From NCBI GenBank assembly GCA_037045535.1, contig JBAOHI010000030.1, forward strand, positions 299,463-363,462: a stretch of 64,000 nucleotides of DNA, read 5' to 3'. This stretch comes from Competibacter_A sp037045535. GTDB taxonomy: Bacteria > Pseudomonadota > Gammaproteobacteria > Competibacterales > Competibacteraceae. Positions within the stretch are counted from its first letter, which is position 1. Every line of letters starts with the position of its first letter. The notes below the pieces were generated by a model that was given only the letters and a program-made list of their open reading frames with translations, was not told where the DNA came from and did no database searches. Shown here one piece after another: positions 36,440 through 46,413 of this stretch. Made by a program: the position numbers and the translations under genes.

Positions 36440-38257
36440 CTACTTGATTAGCCGCATTTTGACGTAAGAACCCGGTGCGTCTTCAATAACTGGCAGTTTG
36501 CCGGTTCCCGGTATCCGAGCGGGCACTTTTTCACCCGACTGCTTGGCCAGCCATTTGCCCCAATCTGGCCACCACGATCCATCGGTTCGCTTAGCTTCCT
36601 TCAGCCACTCGTCCGGATCAGTGGGGTGCTTGGGATTGATCCAATAGAAGTACTTGTTGGCCGACGGTGGGTTCATCGGGCCAGCGATATGGCCAGAACC
36701 GGCCAACACGAACTTCACGGGGCCGCTAAACAACAAACTGCCCACGTAATTGGGTTTCCAAGGCGAGATATGATCCTCGATACCCGACAGGAAGTAAGCC
36801 GGTACCTTAACTTGTCGCATGTCGAGCGGCGTGCCCAGCATGGAGATGCCACCTGGATCTTTGAGCAGGTTCTTCTGGTAAAAGTTGCGCAGATAGAAAC
36901 TGTGCATCTTGGCTGGCATCCGGGTAGAGTCCGAATTCCAGTACAGCAAATCGAAGGGGAACGGGTCTTTGCCGAGTAGGTAGTTGTTGATGAAGAACGA
37001 CCACATCAGATCATTAGCACGCAACATGCTGAAGGTAGTCGCCATCTCGGAACCATCCAAGTAGCCCTTGGTGGCCATCCGTCGCTCCAGCGAGGCGATC
37101 TGCTCTTCTTCGACGAAGACGCCCAACTCGCCTGGCTGGGAGAAATCGATCATGGTCGTCAGATAGGTGCCGGCAGTAATGCGCGGCGTTCCTTTAGCGG
37201 CCAGATAGGCGTTGGTGATGGCCAGCAGCGTGCCGCCTAAGCAATAGCCCAGTGCGTTGACCTCTGTCTCTCCGGTGGCTTGTTCAATCGCGTCCAACGC
37301 CGCCAACGGTCCATCCCGGAGATAGTTTTCGAACTCCCAATCGGCCATCCGTTCGTCAGGGTTGATCCATGACATTATAAAGACGGTGTAGCCCTCGTCT
37401 ACTAGCCACTTGACCAGCGAGTTCTTGGGTCGCAGGTCCATAATGTAGTACTTGTTGATCCAGGGCGGGAAAATCAGGAATGGCTTCTTGTAAACATCCG
37501 GCGTGCTGGGGTCGTATTGAAGCAGCTGGATCGTTCCATTCTGAAAGATGACCTTGCCCGGCGTGATAGCAACATTCTTGCCTAGCTCGAAGGCGTTGAG
37601 GTCGGTCATCCTGATGTTCAGCTTGCCTTTGCCGCGCTCGAGATCATCGAGCATGTTCTTCAAGCCGTTGATTAAATTCTGGCCACCAGATTCGATAGTG
37701 GCTCGCAGCACTTCGGGGTTGGTCAGCGCGAAGTTGCTCGGTGACATCGCATCGATAAACTGGCCGGTGTAAAACTCGACTTTTTTCTTGGTCTTTTCAT
37801 CCAATCCTTCGGTGCTGGCAACGAGATTCTGGATCCAGTTGGCCATCATCAAATACGACTGTTTGATATAGGAAAACAGAATGTTATCGTTCCAGTCATC
37901 GTGTTTGAAGCGCTTATCGCTCTTGGGTTCGCGTATTACCGCTTCCATCGGCTGACCGGTGAGTATCGCGGGCATGGCTTTCTGCCATAGCTCCAAATAA
38001 TTTTGCCAGAGAGTTGCCTGGGCTTGAGCCAGCCTGGCGGGATCGGCCAGCATCTTCTGGGTCAGTTCCAAAAAGGACTTGCCCACGCTCATCTGGTCTT
38101 GCAAGTCAAACTGACCATCGGTTTTTTGGCGATTCAAAAACTCTTTGACGATGACCTGACTTTTCTCGGCGATGTGCGAAAAAAGCTTCGCCATCTCCGA
38201 CGGATCAGGCATCTTGAGTTCGGGCAGCTTGAGTTCGTTGCTACTTTTCTCGGCCAT
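36440..38257 (-). CDS. phaC: Class I poly(3-hydroxyalkanoate) synthase
   Basis: A 605-residue synthase that polymerises 3-hydroxyacyl-CoA into storage polyester at the granule surface. The N-terminal PhaC_N region (about 90-260) is followed by an alpha/beta-hydrolase core with the modified lipase box GYCLGG near residue 340, carrying the catalytic Cys. The catalytic-Asp region GIEDHISPW and the His region GSGHIAGPMNPP follow. The size and the absence of a nearby phaE or phaR indicate class I. It is preceded by a phasin gene on the same strand but with a strong terminator between them. No phaA or phaB in the window. Confidence 0.95.
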   Translation of the reverse strand: MAEKSSNELKLPELKMPDPSEMAKLFSHIAEKSQVIVKEFLNRQKTDGQFDLQDQMSVGKSFLELTQKMLADPARLAQAQATLWQNYLELWQKAMPAILTGQPMEAVIREPKSDKRFKHDDWNDNILFSYIKQSYLMMANWIQNLVASTEGLDEKTKKKVEFYTGQFIDAMSPSNFALTNPEVLRATIESGGQNLINGLKNMLDDLERGKGKLNIRMTDLNAFELGKNVAITPGKVIFQNGTIQLLQYDPSTPDVYKKPFLIFPPWINKYYIMDLRPKNSLVKWLVDEGYTVFIMSWINPDERMADWEFENYLRDGPLAALDAIEQATGETEVNALGYCLGGTLLAITNAYLAAKGTPRITAGTYLTTMIDFSQPGELGVFVEEEQIASLERRMATKGYLDGSEMATTFSMLRANDLMWSFFINNYLLGKDPFPFDLLYWNSDSTRMPAKMHSFYLRNFYQKNLLKDPGGISMLGTPLDMRQVKVPAYFLSGIEDHISPWKPNYVGSLLFSGPVKFVLAGSGHIAGPMNPPSANKYFYWINPKHPTDPDEWLKEAKRTDGSWWPDWGKWLAKQSGEKVPARIPGTGKLPVIEDAPGSYVKMRLIK

Positions 38258-38346
38258 GCATCACTCCTCAGCATTTTTATGATGGTTTGCTCGAAGCTTC
38301 ACATTTTAGCTGTATTCCATTCCTAGGGACAGTGGAAGCTTTCTAG

Positions 38347-38385
38347 AAAAAAACAGACAGGCCATGCAAACGCATGGCCTGTCTG
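38347..38385 (-). terminator. Strong rho-independent terminator after the phasin gene
   Basis: A 14-base perfect stem (38354-38367 with 38372-38385; CAGACAGGCCATGC and its complement) has a four-base loop. On the minus strand seven U follow (A at 38347-38353). It separates the phasin gene from phaC, so the highly expressed phasin can be made apart from the synthase. Confidence 0.95.
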
Positions 38386-38410
38386 AGAAACGGACGTGAA
38401 CAGCTTTTGT

Positions 38411-38872
38411 CTACTTGGTAGCGACCAAGGATTTCAGCTCTTGCAAGCTCTCGGTGACGCGCTTGTTAATGATGGCAAACGCCTCAGTATTGGACTTGCT
38501 GACGATTTCCGCCAGTTCGCGGGCATTGGCTAACGCCTGCTCAAAGGCCTTGCGGGCTATTTCGGCCTGCTTGGTGGTCAGTTCTTGCGGGTTGGTGCTG
38601 GCGTTGGCCAGCTGCTGGGCGATGGTGGACACTTCATTGATCGTCTGGCTCAGAATCTCAGCTTGCCGCTGCGCTACCGCCTGCATGCCCTGTACGGCGG
38701 CCTGATTGGCAGCGTTGAGCGCTTCGATATTCTTGCGCTGCGCGTCCATCATCATTTGCATGTCGAAGCCGGGAATTTTGACATCGCCCAGCATCTTGGT
38801 CATGTCGAACTTGCTGAAATCGAACTTGCTGAAATCGACGTTACCGAAGGGATTGAAAGGATTGGTCGACAT
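38411..38872 (-). CDS. phaP: Phasin family protein (PHA granule-associated)
   Basis: A 153-residue, mostly helical amphipathic protein that coats PHA granules. After an N-terminal segment rich in Asn, Pro and Phe (STNPFNPFGNVDFSKFDFSKF), the phasin domain has DAQRKNIEALNAANQAAVQG, then Gln/Ala-rich helices to the C terminus RVTESLQELKSLVATK. The ATG at 38872 is preceded by GGAGAG on the minus strand; an upstream in-frame extension looks non-coding. It directly precedes phaC, and a strong terminator follows it. Confidence 0.92.
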   Translation of the reverse strand: MSTNPFNPFGNVDFSKFDFSKFDMTKMLGDVKIPGFDMQMMMDAQRKNIEALNAANQAAVQGMQAVAQRQAEILSQTINEVSTIAQQLANASTNPQELTTKQAEIARKAFEQALANARELAEIVSKSNTEAFAIINKRVTESLQELKSLVATK

Positions 38873-38996
38873 TATATGCTCTCCACTATACGGTTGACAG
38901 TTCATTGTGCATCGCAACATCTGATGGGCGTATTCTGCGCGCCTCCATTTCTGGAGTCAACAATTATTTTGCAATGCAGCAATTTCTTCGGCGGGA

Positions 38997-41652
38997 TCAT
39001 TCTTCCCTGCCTAGGCTCTTGGCGGCGATTTCATAGACGTCCGGCGATAATCCCGGAGCTGTCAGGACTCGCTCCAATTGGTTACGCATGCCCTGCTGGC
39101 GTGCTGAGTCGAATTTGCGCCAGCGGGTAAACGCGACCATCAGCCGCGCGGCGATCTGCGGATTGAACGCGTTCAGCGTCAAGACCTGATCGGCGAGGAA
39201 AGTATAGCCGCTGCCGTCAGCGGTGTGAAAATGTAGGAGGTTCGCCTGACAAAATGCGCCGATCAGTGCCCGGACTTTATTGGGATTGCGGAGATTGAAC
39301 GCCTCGTGAGCGAGGAGAGATCTGACCACGTCCAAGGTGCCGGGCAAGCTGGATGTGGCTTGCAGGGTCAGCCACTTGTCGACTACCAGCGCTTCTCCCC
39401 GCCAACGGTCATAGAAAGCCGTCAACGCCTCGCTCCGTTCCGGACCGGAGGAATTGACTAACGGTGCCAGAGCGCCGAGTTGGTCGGCCATGTTGCTGGC
39501 TGAGTAGAATTGATCGAGACACAAGCGTCCGTATCTCGGGGCTGTCCAGTTGCATCAAATAATCCAGACACACGTTCTTAAGCGCTCTCCGGCCAAAAGC
39601 GGCAGAGTCAATTCGATAGCCATCTCTATCCTTGTCGCGTAAGGTTTTGTAGGTCGTGAGAAAATGTTTACGCAGCCGCTCGGCTAGCGTATGTCGCACG
39701 AAGGTATGCGCGGCGTGGATGCCGTCCACGTCGACCGCTTCCATTTGTTCGGCGAGCCAAACTTGGTTAGGCAGGGTCAGGACCAAGGCCAGCAAGGCGG
39801 GATCAGCCTCGGAAATCAGCGCCTGTTCGAACGCAACACTGAAAGACTCCGGCAGCGCCCAATTCTGGTCTTGGCGGCGGTCTTCGATCAGGGCCAGAAT
39901 CGCACGAGTCGCCAAGGTTTGGGCCGCGTCCCAGCGATTGAAATCGTCGCTGTCATGAGTCAACCGGAAGCGCAAATTGGCGTCGCTCTCAGAGGAGACT
40001 AGCTTGACCGGCGCGGAAAATCCGCGCAACAACGATGGCACCGGTCGCGTTGGCACGTCGACGAACTGGATAACGTGCTCCGGCTCGCGCAGTTCCAGCA
40101 CCCGAGTGGTCGCGCCCGCCTTGCTTTCTCCCTTCAGCCGTAGGGGTAGATCTCGCCCATTGGTGTCCAGCAGACCGAGCGCCAATGGGATGTAAAAGGG
40201 TTCCTTATGGGGTTGCCCGGGTGTCGGTGGACAGGATTGCCGCACCGTCAGGGTATAGCAACGCGCGGTCGGGTCGTAGTCATCGCTCACGTACAATTCC
40301 GGCGTGCCTGCCTGGTGATACCAGCGCTTGAATTGAGTGAGATCGACGCCGTTGGCATCGGCCATTGCCGCCACGAAATCGTCGCAGGTCACTGCTTGGC
40401 CGTCGTGGCGCTGAAAGTAGAGATCCATGCCCTGTCGAAAACCCTCGCGCCCGAGCAACGTTTGGATCATCCGCACCACTTCCGCGCCTTTGTTGTACAC
40501 GGTAACGGTATAAAAATTACTGATTTCGATGTAGGAATCGGGTCGCACCGGATGCGCCATCGGGCCGGCGTCCTGCGGAAATTGACTGGTCCGTAGAATT
40601 CGCACGTCCTCGATACGCTTAACACCACGCGAGCCCAGATCCGAGGAAAATTCCTGGTCGCGGAACACGGTCAGCCCCTCCTTGAGGCTGAGCTGGAACC
40701 AATCGCGGCATGTCACCCGGTTTCCGGTCCAGTTGTGGAAATATTCGTGGCCGATCACGCCGAGAATGCCCTGATAGTCGATATCGGTGGCGGTTTCTGG
40801 TTTGGCAAGCACATATTTGGTGTTGAAGATATTGAGTCCCTTGTTCTCCATCGCCCCCATGTTGAAATCGCCGACCGCCACGATCTGGTACAGGTCGAGG
40901 TCATATTCCAAGCCAAATCGTTCCTCGTCCCAGGCCATGGCCCGCTTGAGTGAATCCATCGCGTGCTCGCATTGGTCGAGATTCCGTGGCTCGACGTAAA
41001 TGCGCAGATCGACCTGACGCCCGGAACGGGTGATAAACGTATCCTCGACAGCGCTGAGCTGTCCCGCCACCAGCGCGAACAAGTAGCAAGGCTTGGGAAA
41101 CGGATCGTGCCAGGTGGCCCAGTGGCGACCACCATCCAACTCACCCCTCTCCACACGGTTGCCGTTGGACAGCAGTACCGGATAGCGGACCTGGTCGGCG
41201 ACTAGGGTAACGGTGAACACGGTCATTACATCGGGCCGGTCGAGAAAATAAGTGATCTTGCGGAAACCCTCCGCTTCGCATTGCGTGCAGAAGTTGCCGT
41301 TAGATTGATACAATCCCTCCAGCGAGGCATTGTCCTGGGGGCGAATTCGGGTGACCGCCGCCAGCTCGAAGGATTCGGGCGGGTCAAGCAGGATCAGCCG
41401 GCCCTCCTCCGTTCGATAAGCGCCGGCTAACAGGGGTATCCCGTCCAGGGCCAGCGACAACAGTTCGAGCTGCTGGCCGTCCAGCGCCAGCGGTGTGCCG
41501 ACCGGCGTGGCCTCGGCACGAACGACCCGCATTCTTGAATGGACCAAAGTGTGGTCCTCGCCTAATTCGAAGCGCAGGTCGAGTGTCGAAATATGGTAGG
41601 GGGGCGGGGCGTAGTCCTTCAGGTAAGTCGTCTTCGGTGTCTTGTTGGCCAT
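38997..41652 (-). CDS. pepN: Aminopeptidase N (frame broken by one extra base)
   Basis: An M1-family zinc aminopeptidase. The substrate-recognition motif FNMGAMENKG is near residue 265, and the zinc site HEYFHNWTGN with the downstream Glu of KEGLTVFRDQEF is near 300-325. The main frame covers 41652 to about 39530; the last 170 residues (DQFYSASNMADQLGALAPLV to the end at 38997) lie in another frame. Removing one base at about 39521-39537, for example one G of CGG on the coding strand, restores an 884-residue protein close to E. coli PepN (870). I chose MANKTPKTTYLKDYAPP as N terminus; the upstream ATG at 41688 would add 12 residues. A sequencing error is the simplest explanation. Confidence 0.9.
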
Positions 41653-41944
41653 GCGGAAATTCTTCGCTCGGTGGGTTTCGATCATCACAGGCCGGATGGT
41701 AGGCGTTAGCCTCCAGCGCCCCAGGCATGATAAAGAATCGTAGCGTTATGCACCGGTATTCGTCAGCGAATTTGGAGGGTGGTTCGCACGATCCCGTCTT
41801 TCCCGGATTCTATATTGATGAACAGCGCCAGCCGTCCCCCCATTGAGTGGAAAGTGGGGGTATCAATAGGCAGAACTGCTTAAATTTGCGCGGTCATCAG
41901 TCAGGTGAGCGAGATTTTTCACCAAACCCAGAAGAGAGCACACC

Positions 41945-42181
41945 ATGATGTATATCGCTGGAACCATAGCCGACGTGATCGACGACGGCACCACCGCAAC
42001 CCTGATCCTGGATTCTGGCCACGGTCGGCATCATCTGTGTGCGGATTCGCGCTCGCTCGCCGATGGCTTGGCCGCACTTTTCGGCGACGATTGGATCGGG
42101 AAGGCCGTTGCCGTCCAGTGCGAAGGCGCGACACTGACTAGCATCGAGATCCCCGGCGCGCCACCCAATTACGCGATTTAA
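41945..42181 (+). CDS. Small unrecognised protein, 78 residues
   Basis: Begins MMYIAGTIADVIDDG and ends PGAPPNYAI. It is predicted soluble, slightly acidic, and without Cys pairs or membrane helix. Alternating hydrophobic residues (TATLILDSG, AVAVQCEGATLTSIEI) suggest a small beta-rich or OB-like fold. AGAGAG lies about ten bases ahead of the first ATG, and GC bias at third positions looks coding. I do not recognise a family. It stands alone between divergent pepN and the RNase II-like gene. Confidence 0.55.
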   Translation: MMYIAGTIADVIDDGTTATLILDSGHGRHHLCADSRSLADGLAALFGDDWIGKAVAVQCEGATLTSIEIPGAPPNYAI

Positions 42182-42563
42182 CTTGTTTTTCGTTGGGGTT
42201 GTCGGGTAAATCCGTAGGTTTGTTGGTGAACGAGAGGTATTTTCCCCGACGGTAGCATCCGTCAAGTGGTGTAATTTCGAGGGTGAACTCCGATTGAGCT
42301 GAGGGTTTTATGCGGCTGGCAGTGTGGTATTCGAACACCAGGATCGGATCGAGCATCTGAAACCGCCATATACCGGACTGGATAGTCCAGGTCGGCAGGA
42401 TGTGACCGCACTCCATTGTCGATAAAGCCTGTTGAGCCGGCTCAGCGGCAGCGCTCGCGGTCGGCAATCGCGTGAAAGGTCAGCCAGTGAGCGGCATCGG
42501 CTGGGTTGTCTTAACCTTTGGTATGATAGCCGCCTATCGCTTGCTGTGCGCTCCCAAAATCCG
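42182..42563. other. Gene-free 380-base region upstream of the RNase II-like gene
   Basis: No gene, repeat or strong hairpin was found. The only element with support is the extended -10 promoter near its right end (see 42519-42527). The reading frame of the downstream gene stays open back to 42432, but the extra residues are Arg/Ser-rich and look non-coding. Confidence 0.5.
42519..42527 (+). promoter_or_regulatory. Possible extended -10 promoter of the RNase II-like gene
   Basis: TGGTATGAT fits the extended -10 form TGnTATAAT with one mismatch. No -35 box is recognisable, as is allowed for this promoter class. It lies 37 bases upstream of the chosen ATG. Confidence 0.35.
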
Positions 42564-44387
42564 ATGAATATCCCGCAATACAGCTTGGTGCTTTACAAAG
42601 GTGGGCCAGCCCGCGTCGTGGCCATCGGCGACAAGCTGGAGATCGAGTTGCAAGATGGGCGCTCGCTGCGAGTTCGCCCGAAGGATGTCACATTGCTGCA
42701 TCCTGGGCCGCTGGCGGGAGTCCGGGATTTAATAAATCCACCGGCAGGCGAAGTGGAAGCAGCCTGTGAATTACTGGAGGGAGGCCAGACTACCTTACCT
42801 GAACTCGCCGAACTGGTATATGGGAGCTACACGCCAGCGACAGCCTGGGCTGCTTGGCGTCTGGTGGACGAAGGTTTGTACTTTCAGGGTACTCCAGATG
42901 CAGTCGATGCCCGGTCGCTTGCGGAGGTGACGCGGGAGCGAATCGCCCGAGAGGCCAAGGAAGCGGAACGACAGGCGTGGACCGGATTCCTAAATCGGGC
43001 GCGGGCGGGTCAGTGCGCGCCCCAGGATGCGCCGTACCTGCGAGAGATTGAAGAAGTGGCTTGGGGCGAGCGCGATCAGAGCCGAGTGTTACAGGCGCTC
43101 GACTGCGACCAGAATCCACAAAATGCCCACGCCTTGCTGTTGCGGTTAGGTTATTGGGACGGGGCGATGAATCCCTATCCGCGCCGAATCGGAGTCGCAC
43201 TGAAGGCGCCAGCGGTGGAGTTGCCTGGATTGCCGGACGAGGAGCGGCTGGATTTGACAGGATTGCCCGCCTTTGCCATCGATGATGCAGGCAATCTCGA
43301 TCCTGACGATGCGCTCGGTTTGGACGGTGACCGGCTGTGGGTGCATGTCGCCGATGTTGCCGCAGTGGTCCAGCCGGGTGGCCCCATCGATCTGGAAGCG
43401 CGAGCGCGAGGGGCGACATTGTATCTGCCGGAAGCTGTCGTGCCGATGCTCCCGGAAATGGCCGTCAACCGGATGGGCTTGGGTCTGACGGATATTTCGC
43501 CCGCGCTGTCCTTCGGCCTGAAGCTGGATCAGGACGGAGTGGTGACCGGGGTGGAAATCGTCCCGAGTTGGGTGCGGGCGCAGCGATTGAGCTATGAGGA
43601 AGTGGATCAGCGATTGGACGAGGAGCCGTTTCGCAGCCTTTACGCTCTAGCCGAGCGGCATCAGGCCCGTCGTCGAGCCCATGGAGCGATTTTCATCGAT
43701 TTGCCGGAAGTGAAACTGCAAGCGACTGAAGGGCAGGTCGATATTAAACCGCTAGCCCGACTGCGTAGCCGGATGCTGGTGACCGAGGCCATGATCATGG
43801 CCGGTGAGGCGGCGGCGCGTTTCGCGCGAGAACGGGAGTTGCCGTTTCCGTACACTACACAGGATATGGCAGAAACCTCGGAGCGGGCGCCAGCGGGGCT
43901 CGCGGCAATGTACGCTTTGCGTCGCACGTTACGGCCGCGTCAATACAGCAGCCAACCCGGTCCGCACGGTGGTCTGGGTTTGGAGATATACGCTCAGGTG
44001 ACTAGCCCGCTGCGGCGTTATCTCGACTTGGTCGCCCATCAGCAGTTGCGCGCCTTTTTAAGGGGCGGAGAGGTGTTGGATGCCCAGGCGATCGTCGAGC
44101 GAGTCGGTGCAGCGGAGTCGGCGGCAATGGGGATACGACGGGCCGAACGCCTGTCCCGCGAGCACTGGACGTTCGTCTATCTCCAGCAGCATCCTGGTTG
44201 GCGAGGCGAGGGGGTATTGGTCGAAAAACGCCTGCCGCGCGGCACCGTGTTGATTCCCGGACTGGCGCTGGAAACACGAGTAAAGGTGACCGAGGATGTA
44301 GCGCCGGACAGCGTGTTGCCGCTGCGGCTGACCGGAATCGATTTGCCCGAGCGCGCCGCGTACTTTCGGGTGGAGCGTCGCGGATAA
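42564..44387 (+). CDS. RNase II-like protein (RNB domain)
   Basis: A 607-residue protein of the RNase II/RNase R superfamily, 3'-5' exoribonucleases. The N-terminal part (about residues 1-210) has a small beta domain (YSLVLYKGGPARVVAIGDKLEIEL) and a helical segment. The RNB catalytic domain (about 225-510) contains AFAIDDAGNLDPDDALGL, which supplies the metal-binding Asp cluster, and ITSPLRRYLDLVAHQQL-like TSPLRRYLDLVAHQQL near its end. A short S1-like C terminus follows. It lacks the CSD pair and basic tail of RNase R, so it resembles the shorter RNR-like proteins found alongside RNase II. The ATG at 42564 was chosen because the domain starts there. Substrate unknown. Confidence 0.82.
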   Translation: MNIPQYSLVLYKGGPARVVAIGDKLEIELQDGRSLRVRPKDVTLLHPGPLAGVRDLINPPAGEVEAACELLEGGQTTLPELAELVYGSYTPATAWAAWRLVDEGLYFQGTPDAVDARSLAEVTRERIAREAKEAERQAWTGFLNRARAGQCAPQDAPYLREIEEVAWGERDQSRVLQALDCDQNPQNAHALLLRLGYWDGAMNPYPRRIGVALKAPAVELPGLPDEERLDLTGLPAFAIDDAGNLDPDDALGLDGDRLWVHVADVAAVVQPGGPIDLEARARGATLYLPEAVVPMLPEMAVNRMGLGLTDISPALSFGLKLDQDGVVTGVEIVPSWVRAQRLSYEEVDQRLDEEPFRSLYALAERHQARRRAHGAIFIDLPEVKLQATEGQVDIKPLARLRSRMLVTEAMIMAGEAAARFARERELPFPYTTQDMAETSERAPAGLAAMYALRRTLRPRQYSSQPGPHGGLGLEIYAQVTSPLRRYLDLVAHQQLRAFLRGGEVLDAQAIVERVGAAESAAMGIRRAERLSREHWTFVYLQQHPGWRGEGVLVEKRLPRGTVLIPGLALETRVKVTEDVAPDSVLPLRLTGIDLPERAAYFRVERRG

Positions 44388-44479
44388 ATGCGAATGCCTC
44401 AAAGTATAAGAGAGGCCGCGCGCCAGCAGTATTCGGTTATCCTGCTCGAACATCGTATGTACATTAAGGAACGTCGCTC

Positions 44480-45235
44480 ATGAACGCATTACGTGTGGAT
44501 GCCGGTCGGGGTTGGGGATGGATTGTCGAGGGTTGGCGATTGTTCGTCAAAGCGCCGGGAATCTGGATCGTCATTCTGGTGATCTATATCATCATCAGTA
44601 TGATCCTATCGTTTATACCCATCGTTGGCGCGTTGGCGAACGCCTTGCTCACCCCGGTGTTGGTCGGTGGAATGCTGTTCGGAGCGGCTGCTTTGGATCG
44701 TGGGGAAACTCTAGAAATCGCGCATCTGTTCCGCGGTTTTCAGGATCAGGATCGCATGGGGCCGCTGGTGTTGTTGGGTGCGATCAGCGTGGCGGGTTAT
44801 GTCTTGATCGCGCTGGTTATCATGGTGTTTCTGGGCGGCGGCGTGATTTTGGGGGCCACGTTGGATAGCACCGGTGTGCTCGTTCCACCCGAAGCCGCGA
44901 GCGGTCTTTTTGTGGGCGCTGGCCTCGTGGTTGCGCTGATCGTGCTGGTGATCAGTTTCGCGGTTGCCATGGCGTTGTTTTACGGCGTGCCCCTAGTGAT
45001 GCTGGGCGGCCAAAATGCCTGGCCGGCCGCGCAAGATAGCGTTGTCGCCTGCTGGATCAATATGCTGCCGTTACTGGTTTTCGGGTTGGTGTATCTGGTG
45101 CTAGCGGTCGCGGCGGTGATTCCGCTTGGGCTCGGTTTCTTGGTGCTGGGGCCGGTGACGGTATGCGCGGTCTATGCCAGTTATCGCGAGATATTCGGTG
45201 GATCAGCACCAACATTGGTCAAGCTTTCCAAGTAG
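44480..45235 (+). CDS. BPSS1780 family multi-pass membrane protein
   Basis: A 251-residue inner-membrane protein with about five or six helices (residues 28-60, 98-128, 145-172, 192-235). The N terminus RVDAGRGWGWIVEGWRLFVKAPGIWI is the recognisable start of the BPSS1780 (DUF2189-like) family, whose function is unknown. Length is typical. GGAAC precedes the ATG by eight bases. It lies 93 bases after the RNase II-like gene on the same strand, and an inverted repeat about 190 bases downstream may end the unit. Confidence 0.72.
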   Translation: MNALRVDAGRGWGWIVEGWRLFVKAPGIWIVILVIYIIISMILSFIPIVGALANALLTPVLVGGMLFGAAALDRGETLEIAHLFRGFQDQDRMGPLVLLGAISVAGYVLIALVIMVFLGGGVILGATLDSTGVLVPPEAASGLFVGAGLVVALIVLVISFAVAMALFYGVPLVMLGGQNAWPAAQDSVVACWINMLPLLVFGLVYLVLAVAAVIPLGLGFLVLGPVTVCAVYASYREIFGGSAPTLVKLSK

Positions 45236-45426
45236 AACGCCCAATTTTTGGGCTAGCATGCCTCCAATTCGGTCGAAACAGCGATTTTATTGGAGACTGT
45301 TCAATTTGGAACGAAAGAGCCCGGTCCGGATTGATCTCGGCAGCGATCCCAATCGATTTTGACCACCGTCGAGCCAGTATGGTGGCTTGGGCAGAGTGAG
45401 CCCTGAGGAGAAGGCGAGACGGAGTG

Positions 45427-45458
45427 CGCGCAGCCTGAATTGTTGCTCAGGCTGCGCG
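45427..45458 (+). terminator. Strong inverted repeat, probable terminator
   Basis: A 12-base perfect stem (CGCGCAGCCTGA / TCAGGCTGCGCG) with an eight-base loop, followed by ATTTG. The U-run is short, so termination may be weak. It lies between the BPSS1780-type gene and the convergent small gene at 45524, where it could serve both. The rest of 45236-45523 is featureless. Confidence 0.6.
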
Positions 45459-45523
45459 ATTTGAGAGGAGAAAGGAAGCTGTTCGGGATGGCATCGCTGT
45501 GTATCCTTCAGCGCTCATGCCGT

Positions 45524-45742
45524 CTATTCCACTCCGGATATCAACGACTTGATCAGCCGAGTCCGTAGCAACCGTGTTGCCTCGAACACTTCCTGCGGAG
45601 TTTCCACATAAAGCGGCCCCGTTTCGCGAAAGACGCTGCCTTGATTACCGACCAAACTTACCGCTACCCGTATTTTCTGCACCATTTTAGTTTGTTGGAT
45701 GTCCCAAACCAGTGCCTTATCGGCCGTAATTGCTAATGACAT
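45524..45742 (-). CDS. Small unrecognised protein, 72 residues
   Basis: Begins MSLAITADKALVWDI and ends LLRTRLIKSLISGVE. AAGGTGATG lies just ahead of the ATG on the minus strand as a good ribosome site. The sequence (QKIRVAVSLVGNQGSVF, YVETPQEVFEATRLLRTRL) looks like a small alpha/beta protein without membrane helix. I do not recognise the family. It is transcribed in the same direction as the PilZ protein 180 bases upstream but is probably separate. Confidence 0.6.
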   Translation of the reverse strand: MSLAITADKALVWDIQQTKMVQKIRVAVSLVGNQGSVFRETGPLYVETPQEVFEATRLLRTRLIKSLISGVE

Positions 45743-45922
45743 GATGGCATCACCTTATAATTCGATGTTCAATCCCAGTCCCTGCGCAATGCTTGGACTG
45801 TCCCCATGCTTGCACATGAGAAGTGATGCACATATCACGCCAGAAGCTGCCGCACAAAACCCTTCCGCCATCAGTCGATGGCAATGAGGGCACGAGAAGC
45901 ATGCCCTGGGGTCGTTGGCGGT

Positions 45923-46288
45923 TTAGCCGAACTTGAATTCCTCGATCAAAAGCTGAAGCTGCAATAGTGCTTGGGTGCTGATGCTCAGCACCCGAAGGCC
46001 GGTATCATAAAAGTCCGGATTGATGTCCCGACCGGTCCAGAGACTTTCCGCCTCAAGCTCCAGCCGCTGACGCGGTGTATCTTCCTTGGGAACGTCCACC
46101 CATAACCGAAAGGTCTGGTTCAAGGGCAGTGGTTTGTCGCTGACTAACCGCATGCCTTCCTTGTTGATATCCACAATGTGACCGAGCAGCTCGTTGGTAT
46201 CCTGATCATAGACTCGCAAGTACATAACGAGATACCAGCGTTTGATCCGGCGTTTTTCAGCTCCTGAGGAATCATCGGTAAAGTTCAT
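45923..46288 (-). CDS. PilZ domain protein (putative c-di-GMP receptor)
   Basis: A 121-residue single-domain protein. The first PilZ motif RxxxR is present in EKRRIKRWYLV (about residues 13-17). The second motif, usually (D/N)xSxxG, appears as DINKEG (about 39-44), with Asn in place of Ser. The rest folds as the expected beta barrel (RLWVDVP, LELEAESLWTGRD) with a C-terminal helix. It may read the cyclic-di-GMP level set by enzymes such as the HD-GYP protein at 13.8 kb; that link is inferred. No operon partner is close. Confidence 0.85.
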   Translation of the reverse strand: MNFTDDSSGAEKRRIKRWYLVMYLRVYDQDTNELLGHIVDINKEGMRLVSDKPLPLNQTFRLWVDVPKEDTPRQRLELEAESLWTGRDINPDFYDTGLRVLSISTQALLQLQLLIEEFKFG

Positions 46289-46413
46289 GGCGACCTCTTG
46301 GCAGGTGTGGCTTTTTGGTAAAGTCGCCGGCCGTTAGAACCGGCGGGTACTTGATCGAGACAGAGAGACCGCATTGTCGATCCGGGGCGATGGTCGTGCT
46401 CATGGACAGGGGT

